From: an uncultured Oscillospiraceae bacterium
GTDB taxonomy: Bacteria; Bacillota; Clostridia; Oscillospirales; Oscillospiraceae
DNA length: 64,000 bases
Direction of reading: 5' to 3'
Assembly (NCBI GenBank): GCA_934567355.1
Contig: CAKTJC010000010.1
Span: 11,346 to 75,345, forward strand
Of the stretch, positions 17,423 to 24,872 are shown piece by piece. The notes below the pieces were generated by a model, which did no database searches, was not told the origin of the DNA, and saw only the letters and a program-made list of their open reading frames with translations. Position 1 is the first letter of the stretch; each line of letters begins with the position of its first letter. The position numbers were made by a program, and so were the translations under genes.

Positions 17423-17947
17423 TTATGTCAGCTTCTTCCCCATTTCGATCCGCACCTCATGCCGTTCAGGATCGGTGTTGGAGTACGAATACAGGTCAAA
17501 GCCGATGATCGCAAATCCGTTCCTTTTATAAAATGCAATGGCGTTTTCGTTGCACGACTGCGTTTCCAAAACGATCATCCGCGCCCCAAGGGATTTTGCC
17601 ACCTGCTCCATGGCGGCCATGAGCGTCGTTCCGACGCCGCGGCTGCGGTTTGAATGGTCGAATATGCAGATATTGCTGATGCGGAAGCGATTGTTCCAGT
17701 TCTCCGGTGCGCCCTCAACATAGCCGATCAGCTTCCCGTCTTCAAATGCGCCGAAGGCGACCGGGTCTTCCAGCCATTCGCCGAAGAATTCATCGTCGAA
17801 GGAGCGCTCAGTCGCTGCCTCAAAGGGGACATAATGTATCTGAAAGCCGGTTTCAGATGCTTTGATTTCATAATAGCCGCCTGTTTTGTGTCGGGCGGTA
17901 AATTTTTTGCCTGCATAGGTCTCTTTATCCAGCTGCTTGATTTCCAT
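17423..17947 (-). CDS. GNAT-family N-acetyltransferase
   Basis: A 174-residue acetyl-CoA-dependent transferase. The acetyl-CoA loop appears as HSNRSRGVGTTLMAAMEQVAKSLGARMIVLETQSCNENAIAFYKRNGF (motifs A and B), with an upstream beta-bulge ISNICIFD. The layout resembles streptothricin-acetyltransferase-like proteins, but the substrate cannot be deduced. It follows a TetR gene by 16 bases with its own GAGGGAAAG site, so the two form an operon and the TetR protein probably controls it. Confidence 0.85.
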   Translation of the reverse strand: MEIKQLDKETYAGKKFTARHKTGGYYEIKASETGFQIHYVPFEAATERSFDDEFFGEWLEDPVAFGAFEDGKLIGYVEGAPENWNNRFRISNICIFDHSNRSRGVGTTLMAAMEQVAKSLGARMIVLETQSCNENAIAFYKRNGFAIIGFDLYSYSNTDPERHEVRIEMGKKLT

Positions 17948-17963
17948 ACACTTTCCCTCTTTT

Positions 17964-18536
17964 TTACAGCGGCCGCTCCAATTTATGGATAGCGTCGCAG
18001 ATGACCTCCGTCACTGTGTCCAGCGAGGCGGAGAGATTTCCATAGAAATATTCCACCACCACATCCACGCATGCGCTGCAGAGGAAGCAGAGCTGCACCT
18101 GCCGCCGCGTCGGGTCGGGGTCGAGGGGGAGAAAGGCGGCGTTTTCGTCGATCTGCCGCGCAATGATCCGCTTGAGCCGCTCCACGAACAGGCGGGGAGA
18201 GGCGGCACGCATCACCATGCGATAGTCCTCCTCGTTTTCCTTGAGGACGGCAATGATCCTCTGGGCGTACTGCTCAAATTGCAGCGGCCGGGCGGCAGCG
18301 TTGCGGTTCAGCTCCGCCAGGGCGGCAGACAGCGCCTCCATCAGTTCGTTTTCATAATCCTCCGCCACGGCGTAAATATCGTCGTAGTGGTAATAGAAGG
18401 TGGTCTTGGAAATATCCGCCCGCCGGGCAAGCTCGGTGACGGTGATTTCCGCAATATCCCCCTTTTCCGCCATCATCTCCCTAAAGGCGCGGCGGATCCA
18501 TTTTCTGGTGCGTTCAGCGTTTCGGTATGTTTTCAT
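17964..18536 (-). CDS. TetR/AcrR-family transcriptional regulator
   Basis: A 190-residue regulator. The N-terminal helix-turn-helix is complete (AEITVTELARRADISKTTFYYHYDDIYAV, about residues 28-57) and is followed by a helical ligand domain of usual length. It is divergent from a truncated MMPL exporter gene and precedes a GNAT gene, an arrangement typical of TetR-controlled drug or lipid export. Now that the exporter is broken, only the acetyltransferase and the regulator itself remain as likely targets. Its ATG overlaps the stop of a short leader frame in a tandem repeat. Confidence 0.9.
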   Translation of the reverse strand: MKTYRNAERTRKWIRRAFREMMAEKGDIAEITVTELARRADISKTTFYYHYDDIYAVAEDYENELMEALSAALAELNRNAAARPLQFEQYAQRIIAVLKENEEDYRMVMRAASPRLFVERLKRIIARQIDENAAFLPLDPDPTRRQVQLCFLCSACVDVVVEYFYGNLSASLDTVTEVICDAIHKLERPL

Positions 18537-18556
18537 CAGTTAAATTTCTTACGCAT
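18536..18556 (-). other. Six-codon leader frame overlapping the tetR start
   Basis: ATG at 18556 reads MRKKFN and its TGA shares bases with the tetR ATG (TGATG). AAGG lies five bases upstream of this ATG. This would allow translational coupling by re-initiation. Translation is not shown; it rests on the arrangement only. Confidence 0.35.
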
Positions 18557-18610
18557 CTGTGCCTTATGTCCAATTTCTTACGCATCTGTGCCTTATGTCC
18601 AATTTCTTAC
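18543..18610. repeat. 29-bp tandem direct repeat upstream of tetR
   Basis: Two exact 29-bp units (18543-18571 and 18572-18600) plus ten bases of a third occupy the tetR/MMPL intergenic region. Read on the minus strand, each unit holds an AAGG ribosome-like site and an ATG. The period is not a multiple of three. Confidence 0.85.
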
Positions 18611-18723
18611 TCTTGAATGGGAAATGCCCTTCTCATTTGAAGTTGGAGCCATTATACTATGGAACAAACAAAAAAACAACCTGTGACGGAGGATTTCACA
18701 GGAATTTGAAGGAGGTTATTCCC

Positions 18724-19059
18724 ATGGAAACCAAAACGAGTACCCGGGCGCGGGTCATTTCCCTGGTTGTAATTGCGCTGTTCGCTGCAGCGGCGGTGCT
18801 CTCCGCCATGTTTATGAACATGGTGGCGATCAATTATAACCTTGCCGATTACCTGGGCGCGGATACGCAAACCAAAATTGCCCTGGACATCATCGACGAG
18901 GAATTCGGCATGACGGGCAGCATTCAGGTGATGGTCAGAAACGTCACCCCCGACCGGGCGGAGGAGCTTGCGGACGAAATTGAAGCGCTCCCCAATGTCC
19001 TGAATGTCAATTTCGACAAATATGACACGGCTTATTACAAGGAGGACAACATAAACTGA
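18724..19059 (+). pseudogene. Truncated MMPL/RND-type transporter, N-terminal fragment
   Basis: Only 111 codons remain. They encode a first membrane helix (VISLVVIALFAAAAVLSAMFM) and the start of the periplasmic domain, with DEEFGMTGSIQVMVRN and ADEIEALPNVLNV, as at the beginning of MMPL/RND exporters that normally exceed 700 residues. The frame then stops within GC-poor unrelated sequence at about 19050, and an IS110 remnant follows, so the rest has been lost. The start has GAAGGAGG upstream, so a short membrane peptide might still be made. It was presumably the divergent target of the TetR regulator. Confidence 0.75.
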
Positions 19060-19255
19060 TTATATTGATAATTTTATCGCACTTGCTTTTGAAGATTTTG
19101 GAATGATAGCCATAAGGCAGCAGGGACATTTCCCAAAATAGACGCACCAATGAATCGACAGATGCCACAAATATGAGAACCACTATCGCCATAATTCCTA
19201 CAGCAAGTTTTAATTTGCCCATTTGTTGTATGCAATTTGAAATTGCGTGCTTCAT
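19007..19255 (-). CDS. Possible small single-span membrane protein (doubtful)
   Basis: An 82-codon frame in the AT-rich stretch between the broken transporter and the IS110 remnant. It has one hydrophobic helix (LAVGIMAIVVLIFVASVDSLV) and a cysteine-rich end. No family is recognised. It overlaps the tail of the transporter fragment, which argues against it. It may be the wreck of another gene. Otherwise 19060-19432 shows nothing I can name. Confidence 0.25.
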   Translation of the reverse strand: MKHAISNCIQQMGKLKLAVGIMAIVVLIFVASVDSLVRLFWEMSLLPYGYHSKIFKSKCDKIINIISLCCPPCNKPCHICRN

Positions 19256-19432
19256 AATTCCATCTCTCATGTGCAGTAAAGAAAGTTTCTGCATCTGTCG
19301 ATACTAGGATTGAATCTGAATTCAATAAAATGCCAATGTGCAACATGACTGTAGTTTTACCATAAGTGTGGAATTCATGCTAGTTTTATCAGTAGAAGAC
19401 AGAATGGTATTGTATCCTAAGACGCTGGAGAA

Positions 19433-20143
19433 ATGTCTTGGCATTATGCTCCTCACATGAATAGGCTTGAACTCTGCAAAGCCAATCTGGAATTGCTGAT
19501 TCTTTCTACTGCTCAAACAATCCTTCCTCAACTTGAACTTGTTATAACGGTGCCGGGTATCCAATCCTATTCCACAATCGGTATCATTTCGGAAGTTGGC
19601 GTGGATATGTCCATGTTCCCATCCTCGAAGCACTTTTGCTCCCGGACTGGTCTTACGCCGCAGAACAACGAGAGTGCAGGAAAGAAGAAAATCACCAGAA
19701 TCAGCAGAGCCGGGGTGTGTACCAAGCCTTTGCTGGTACAGTGTATGCTTACTGTATGTAAGAGCAGGAAACACCCGGAAATCAGAAACCGTTACCTTTC
19801 TTTAAAGAAACGTAGGAGGCACAAGAAAGCCATTATTGCTATTGCAAGAATGCTGCTCACTGCTATTTACAATATTCTTAAGAAGAATGAGCCATACAAT
19901 CCAGAACTTTGTCTCCGTTGTAACAATACTCCACCGGAACACAGGGCAGTTTCCGTGGAGGGGGCCATCTTTATTTTGCAACGTCAGGGCTATCTCGTTA
20001 CCCCCAGTATCCCTGGACAGGCTCTGTTACCATCTTTTGGCTCTCGCAAGGTGGTCTGGTTTTGTGCGCTTTTTCGGGATGGTGCCAAAATTATAATATT
20101 CAAACTTTTCCTCTTTGCGTATCATGTATTATACATCATGTAG
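19433..20143 (+). pseudogene. IS110-family transposase, C-terminal remnant
   Basis: The frame holds the C-terminal Transposase_20 domain of IS110/IS116/IS902 enzymes: [23 protein letters not shown], then [28 protein letters not shown] and [25 protein letters not shown]. The N-terminal RuvC-like DEDD domain, about 150 residues, is missing, so the enzyme is dead. The last 70 codons, after about 19935, look unrelated. IS110 elements lack inverted repeats and duplications, so no boundaries can be set. It lies where the MMPL gene breaks and probably took part in that loss. Confidence 0.85.
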
Positions 20144-21758
20144 CAAAGGTGTGATGCTGGATACAGTAAATGTCTTCAAATATATGAGGAAAATCTCGAT
20201 TTAAAAACTCTTTAGGCATATCGTATAACTGAACCATCAGTAGCATTGAGCGCCAGTAAGTGAACGTTTTTCTCAATAAAATAAACGTTGTTTCCATTTT
20301 TTTCGTAGATACTAATTGTTCCGGAAAAAACGACACTTGGAACATATAGATAGCTTTCGTCCGAGTTAGGAATGTTTATACGATTTAGCCCATATGACAC
20401 ATCTGAAATTTCAACCGCACAAGCAATATTTTCCTGCCCATCGGAAATGCCGAATGAGTCATAATTATGAATGTCACTTAACTCAAGCATGTTTCTGGCT
20501 TTCGCTAATAACGTGTCATAATCTAAAATTGGAGCATTACTTTCGACCACTTTTTTTGCTTCAACCGGAGAACAGAGATTGAAATATAACATGTCACCAT
20601 TTGCAGAGAACTCGAAATGGACATCTGTAATGTAGTAGTTGGAGGAATACACCTCTTTACTCTTCAAACTATCTATCTGCGGTCGGCGACATGCGGAAAC
20701 TCCAGAAAAAACTGGCACTGCATCAATATGGATAATATACTCAGAGCATTCTCCGTAGTGTTGTTCTTCCACAAAATAATGATCAATCTTCCACTGACCT
20801 AAGTTTATGCTGTCAAGAATACTCTGAGCTTTTGTCTTAATTAGCTCGATTTGCTGCGCATCAGGCTCGTTTGTTCGGCAAAGTTGTGCGTGGAATATTC
20901 TTGAATCTAACTGACGGGGAGCACTCCCCTCATTCAGGTATGCGCTTACATTGCTTATTTTGTAATCAGTACGGTTCCTTTTTGCAACAGAAAGCAAATA
21001 AGGCAGATCCTTGTGGGTTACCTCCAGCATGATTGCATCGTTGTCTACAGAGAAATCATGTGTCGAACGTTCTTCATCAGTAAGGTAATAGAAGGAATCT
21101 TTTTGAAACGTCCACCGGGCTGGTAGGCGAACATCCTCTTCTGGCGCACTCTCACACAAAATGGTATTGCGCTCTATGGCTCGTTTTACTTTTTCGGTAA
21201 TATTTCCTCGGTTCTCTCCATACAAACTGATCACCGATTGTTCTTGCGTATATTGGCTCCACCGATTTATTTGCTCAAGTAATTCGCTACGAGAATAGAT
21301 GCGATTTGAGTTTATTCTTGCTTCATAGTATGCATCATTTTCATCAAAGAGAGCGTTTGCAACTGCACGAACATCTTCTTCGTTTAAATAATATGGAACT
21401 ACCTCTACGATCGGCATCGATTCTGGGAGTTTTACAGAGTTAGTAATAAAGTGGAAGCTAACACTCCCATCAGTGCTTTGGAAAGAACTGTCAGAAATAA
21501 TATCTGTTTTTTGATTAGCCTCACCCCAGCTGGCGCATTCGCTGTTATATACTATATCCGAACCTGCAAATGGAATGAGATTCACACTTCTAAAATGGTC
21601 TAACTGTCCCAACGAGAACTGAAATTTGAACAGAACAATCCAGACCAATGCTATAATATAAAAAATCAATAATCCAAAAGTTACTTTCTTAGAGTTCATA
21701 TAACTGTTTCTCCTTGGAACGTTATCACAAGCTTGTCACTGACCTTATTATACATCAT
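20127..21758. repeat. 13-bp direct repeat bracketing the VanZ-chimera gene
   Basis: TATTATACATCAT occurs at 20127-20139 and 21746-21758, just outside both ends of the chimeric gene. It may mark a recombination or insertion boundary, or be chance in AT-rich DNA. Confidence 0.4.
20212..21699 (-). CDS. Chimeric protein: VanZ-like N-terminus joined to a DUF6034-like domain
   Basis: A 495-residue protein. The first 47 residues (one membrane helix, then LDHFRSVNLIPFAGS) match the beginning of VanZ-family proteins, which normally continue with three more helices. Instead residues from about 60 form a soluble, outward-facing domain of strand-rich segments that resembles DUF6034-type proteins of gut Clostridia, which usually begin as lipoproteins. 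The junction lies near residues 48-65 with no gap or stop. I infer a recombination that gave the soluble domain a new membrane anchor. The gene is markedly AT-rich, and both ends carry a 13-bp direct repeat. Function is unknown; the DUF6034 resemblance is from memory and moderate. Confidence 0.65.
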   Translation of the reverse strand: MNSKKVTFGLLIFYIIALVWIVLFKFQFSLGQLDHFRSVNLIPFAGSDIVYNSECASWGEANQKTDIISDSSFQSTDGSVSFHFITNSVKLPESMPIVEVVPYYLNEEDVRAVANALFDENDAYYEARINSNRIYSRSELLEQINRWSQYTQEQSVISLYGENRGNITEKVKRAIERNTILCESAPEEDVRLPARWTFQKDSFYYLTDEERSTHDFSVDNDAIMLEVTHKDLPYLLSVAKRNRTDYKISNVSAYLNEGSAPRQLDSRIFHAQLCRTNEPDAQQIELIKTKAQSILDSINLGQWKIDHYFVEEQHYGECSEYIIHIDAVPVFSGVSACRRPQIDSLKSKEVYSSNYYITDVHFEFSANGDMLYFNLCSPVEAKKVVESNAPILDYDTLLAKARNMLELSDIHNYDSFGISDGQENIACAVEISDVSYGLNRINIPNSDESYLYVPSVVFSGTISIYEKNGNNVYFIEKNVHLLALNATDGSVIRYA

Positions 21759-22032
21759 ATGCATCTTAAAAATATAGTTAGAATTTATTGAATTTTTTCT
21801 TAAGATTATCCGAGAACTTGTTATCTGGGAACAGCTTGCATTGCAAGGTGTTCCCGGATGGCAAGTCCACAAAAGGGTAGCTGGCGGTGGCCAGCGCAGC
21901 GTCCCCTGCTTGATTTGGAGCAGACCATGACTGCGGAAAATCACAGCCCTCCGGCAAGGAGCCTTCGGAGAACGCGATGCATGCATCTCTGAAAAGGAGT
22001 CAAGCGCCGATGCTCCCCTTAAAAAGTTTTTA
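21700..22032. other. Gene-free interval with an imperfect hairpin
   Basis: No convincing gene was found here. A hairpin spans 21827-21855 (GGGAACA with TGTTCCC outside, CTTGC with GCAAG inside). The base composition changes from AT-rich to GC-rich at about 21830, marking the right border of the decayed island. Confidence 0.5.
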
Positions 22033-22072
22033 CACGAAGTACCTTGACAGGCGAGGTACTTCGTGCTATTAT
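22033..22072 (+). promoter_or_regulatory. Promoter and 12-bp inverted repeat of the padR operon
   Basis: TTGACA (22044-22049), 17 bp, TATTAT (22067-22072). The promoter is embedded in an inverted repeat, CACGAAGTACCT (22033-22044) and AGGTACTTCGTG (22054-22065), which covers the -35 box and spacer. This is a natural operator for the PadR protein encoded directly downstream. Confidence 0.75.
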
Positions 22073-22095
22073 ATGCGAACAAAGGAGGAATGTCC

Positions 22096-22434
22096 ATGTC
22101 CATTGCGGGAGATTTGATCAGAGGACACACGGACGCCGTCATTCTGGCGCGTCTGCTGCATGGCGACAGCTATGGCTATGAGATCAACAAGGTGATTTCC
22201 ACCCTTTCCTCCGGGCGCTTCGAGCTGAAGGAGGCCACGCTCTACACCGCTTTCAAGCGGCTGGAGGAGCAGGGCTTCATCACCTCCTATTGGGGCGACA
22301 GCGGCGCGGGAGCGCGGCGGCGGTACTATGCCATCACCCCCGCCGGGCGGATGGCCAGCAAAAAACTGGCACAGGAATGGAAGGAAACGAAAGAAATTAT
22401 GGATAAGCTTATGGAAGCGGAGGAAGAGGTATGA
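22096..22434 (+). CDS. PadR-family transcriptional regulator
   Basis: A 112-residue winged-helix regulator. The PadR domain is complete: ILARLLHGDSYGYEINKVIS, LKEATLYTAFKRLEEQGFI and RRYYAITPAGRM. The ATG at 22096 is chosen over one two codons earlier because AGGAGG then has a seven-base spacing. The gene overlaps the next by four bases (ATGA). PadR with an HAAS/DUF1700-type protein and a DUF4097 protein is a recurrent Firmicutes envelope-stress arrangement. An inverted repeat over the promoter suggests autoregulation. Confidence 0.93.
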   Translation: MSIAGDLIRGHTDAVILARLLHGDSYGYEINKVISTLSSGRFELKEATLYTAFKRLEEQGFITSYWGDSGAGARRRYYAITPAGRMASKKLAQEWKETKEIMDKLMEAEEEV

Positions 22435-23078
22435 GAGAACAGCTCATTCAATACGTGAATCTCCTCTTTGCCGGCAGCGCCGACACGGAGGAAATCAAGC
22501 AGGAGATCCTGCAGAACACCCTGGATCGTTTCGACGATCTGATTGCCCGGGGCAGCACGGAGGAGGCGGCCTACCGCCAGGCCATTGCCGGAATCGGCGA
22601 CGTGGGGGAGATCATCGGCGGAAAGAAGCCTGATTTTCAGGCAGAGGAAAACTATAACCCCCTGCCCGATTTTGAGGGCACTGCCCCCGCTGTGGCGCGA
22701 ATGCTGCGGGCGGTGGCCATTTTCCTGTACATCGTCAGTCCGGTGCCGCTGCTCATCTCTGATGCGCTGGGCTGGGATGTCATTGGCTTGTGCCTGATGC
22801 TGGTGATCATTGCAGTTGCCACGCTGCTCCTGCTGACCTTTGGCAGAAGCAAGCCCGGGCAGACGGCGCAGGAGCACACTCCTGCGGAGAAAGGCGAGCA
22901 GGGGACGAAGGCGCTGAAGAAGAGCGTCGGCTCCCTGATTTCCACCGTTGGATTTGTGCTGTACTTCGTCATCAGCTTTGCCACCCATGCCTGGTGGATC
23001 ACCTGGCTGGTATTTCCCGTGATCGGCGCGGTTCGGGGCGTCGTCAATTCTCTGATCGATTTGAGGGAGGGCACCTGA
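22431..23078 (+). CDS. HAAS/DUF1700-type membrane protein
   Basis: A 215-residue protein. The N-terminal helical domain (about 1-65, with EEIKQEILQNTLDRFDDLIARGSTEEAAYRQAIAGIGDV) is the HAAS signalling domain usually found downstream of PadR regulators. It is followed by four hydrophobic helices in pairs (about 88-108, 112-132, 165-185 and 187-203). The HAAS domain is thought to relay a membrane signal to PadR; that role is from family knowledge, not from this sequence. Coupled to padR and followed one base later by the DUF4097 gene. Confidence 0.85.
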   Translation: MREQLIQYVNLLFAGSADTEEIKQEILQNTLDRFDDLIARGSTEEAAYRQAIAGIGDVGEIIGGKKPDFQAEENYNPLPDFEGTAPAVARMLRAVAIFLYIVSPVPLLISDALGWDVIGLCLMLVIIAVATLLLLTFGRSKPGQTAQEHTPAEKGEQGTKALKKSVGSLISTVGFVLYFVISFATHAWWITWLVFPVIGAVRGVVNSLIDLREGT

Positions 23079-23079
23079 G

Positions 23080-23913
23080 ATGAAAACAGGAACAATTGTA
23101 CGCCTGATTGTTTTCGCCGTCATTGCGGTGGTGCTGCTGTGCATCCTGCTGGCGGGCATTGGACTGGGGAAGTTTCTATCCATCCCCATTTTTACAAGGG
23201 GCAGCAGCGCCCCCATTGTCGAGGCGTCGGCATTCAGGCCGGAGGACATTGATGCGCTGCAAATTGACTGGGTAGCGGGCAATGTGTACCTGACCCCGGC
23301 TGACCAGAAGGAAATCACCGTCACCGAGGACAGACACGGCAGCGATGACCCGATGGTCATCCGTCAAAATGGCTCTGAGCTGATCGTGGAGTTCAGCGAG
23401 AAAAATTTCATTGGCAGTCTTTCACCCAAGAAAAAAGATCTGCATATCGCCTTCCCGGCGGACTGGCACTGTGAGAAGCTGGAGATCGATGCAGTGTCCG
23501 CCCGGGTGGAGGTGCAGGAGCTGACCGCCGGGAAGGTGACTGCATCCACCGTCAGCGGAAACTTTTTCCTTGAAAACTGCACCGCAGATGAAATGAAGCT
23601 GGACAGCGTTTCCGGAAATCTGACGCTCAGCGGCGCGGTGAAGGAGCTGCGCCTGAGCGGTGTTTCTGCCAGAGCGGACGTCACGGTTTCCGGCGTGCCG
23701 CAGGAGATCCGGGCGGATGGCGTTTCCGGCAGCCTGAACCTGACGCTCCCGGCGGACAGCGGCTTCACCCTGGAAAAGGACACACTCAGCGGCAGCTTTT
23801 CCACGGATTTCGTTACGACACAGAGCGGCGGGAAAATCATCAGCGGCGACGGCGCATGCGCCATCAAATTCAGCGGCCTTTCCGCCGACATCCACATCCG
23901 GCAGGCACAATAA
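23080..23913 (+). CDS. DUF4097-family anchored beta-repeat protein
   Basis: A 277-residue protein with an N-terminal membrane anchor (about 6-30) and an outward-facing domain of repeating short strands (VSARVEVQEL, VSGNFFLENC, VSGNLTLSG, VSARADVTVSG, VSGSLNLTLP). This regular VSG-x-L/F pattern marks the DUF4097 putative adhesin fold, probably a beta-solenoid. It is the last gene of the PadR operon, ending before a strong terminator, and may be the sensor or effector of the envelope response. No catalytic residues are evident. Confidence 0.85.
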   Translation: MKTGTIVRLIVFAVIAVVLLCILLAGIGLGKFLSIPIFTRGSSAPIVEASAFRPEDIDALQIDWVAGNVYLTPADQKEITVTEDRHGSDDPMVIRQNGSELIVEFSEKNFIGSLSPKKKDLHIAFPADWHCEKLEIDAVSARVEVQELTAGKVTASTVSGNFFLENCTADEMKLDSVSGNLTLSGAVKELRLSGVSARADVTVSGVPQEIRADGVSGSLNLTLPADSGFTLEKDTLSGSFSTDFVTTQSGGKIISGDGACAIKFSGLSADIHIRQAQ

Positions 23914-24024
23914 TCAAACGGGGGGTACGGTTCTATGAATCGTCCTCCTTTTTATGAGATCGTGCAGGCAGTGGTCATTTCCCCGTACGTTGTCAGCACC
24001 ATTTTGCTTGCTCCAAAAGAAAGA

Positions 24025-24060
24025 CGGAGATGCTTCCGCGTAGGAGGCATCTCCGTTTTT
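24025..24060 (+). terminator. Terminator of the padR operon
   Basis: CGGAGATGC (24025-24033) pairs with 24047-24055, and the stem extends by four more pairs including a wobble. TTTTT follows directly. Confidence 0.88.
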
Positions 24061-24066
24061 GAAAAT

Positions 24067-24798
24067 TTAGAATTCCCCGGCGGCGTACATGACGGCGGAG
24101 AGGGCGCACAGGGGGGCGGTCTCGCACCGCAGGATCCGGCTGCCGAGCGTGCAGATTTGCAGTCCGGCGGCGCGTGCCTGGGCAACCTCGCTCTCTTCCA
24201 GTCCGCCCTCAGGGCCGGTGAGCAGGCTCACGGTGCGCCAGGGGGCAGCGGTGAGCGCCATGCGCAGGGTGGTCGCATGCTCGTTTTCGTAGAACAGCAG
24301 CGCTCTGTCGGCGGCTGCTGCACGGGTCAGGGCTTCCCGATAGCTGCCCAGGGCGGTCACCTGGGGGATTCGCCCGCGCCCGGATTGCTCGGCGGCGGAG
24401 GCTGCGATTTTCTGCCAGCGTTCCAGCTTCTTTTTCAGGCTTTTTTCATCCGGACGGGAGACGCACCGGGCAGAGGGAAAGGTCACAATTTCAAAAGTGC
24501 CCAGCTCCGTGGCTTTCTGGATGACATGCTCCAGCTTATCCGCCTTGGGAAAGGCCATGTAGACGCTGACCTGCACGGCAGCCTCCGTTTCACTCCGGCG
24601 GCGCTGCACCACATCCAGCGAAATATCCGACGTGCCCACGGCGGCAACGGTACACAGCGCCTCCTGCCCCGCACCGTCACAGATTAGCAGCTGCTCACCG
24701 GGTTTGAGGCGCAGGACGCGCGCATGCTGAAAATTTTCGCCGGTCAGCTGTAGGGAGGCAGCGGCGAAATCCTGCCCCTCCATAAAAAATCTCGTCAT
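24067..24798 (-). CDS. rsmE: 16S rRNA (uracil-1498-N3)-methyltransferase
   Basis: A 243-residue SPOUT methyltransferase that methylates N3 of U1498 in 16S rRNA. It starts with the PUA-like domain (MTRFFMEGQDF...HARVLRLKPGEQLLICDG). The SPOUT knot carries LEHVIQKATELGTFEIVTFPSARCV, LLTGPEGGLEESEVAQA and LGSRILRCETAPLCALS, all canonical for RsmE. Start ATG has AAGGAGCC upstream. It is the last of a same-strand series after trkA and trkH, with a 74-base gap. Confidence 0.94.
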   Translation of the reverse strand: MTRFFMEGQDFAAASLQLTGENFQHARVLRLKPGEQLLICDGAGQEALCTVAAVGTSDISLDVVQRRRSETEAAVQVSVYMAFPKADKLEHVIQKATELGTFEIVTFPSARCVSRPDEKSLKKKLERWQKIAASAAEQSGRGRIPQVTALGSYREALTRAAAADRALLFYENEHATTLRMALTAAPWRTVSLLTGPEGGLEESEVAQARAAGLQICTLGSRILRCETAPLCALSAVMYAAGEF

Positions 24799-24872
24799 AT
24801 TGGCTCCTTCAGTTGGAGTATCTCTGAATCAATTGCCCGTTGCCGACGCTTGCCGGTCGGTTCGGAGTTTTC

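Noticed and set aside
21696..22142. A 148-codon minus-strand frame upstream of padR
   Set aside because: It spans the padR promoter palindrome and gene start, has no ribosome site and no recognisable domain.
23935..24066. A small frame beginning MNRPPFYEIVQAVV after the DUF4097 gene
   Set aside because: It runs through a strong terminator and on into the antisense of rsmE; no family resemblance.
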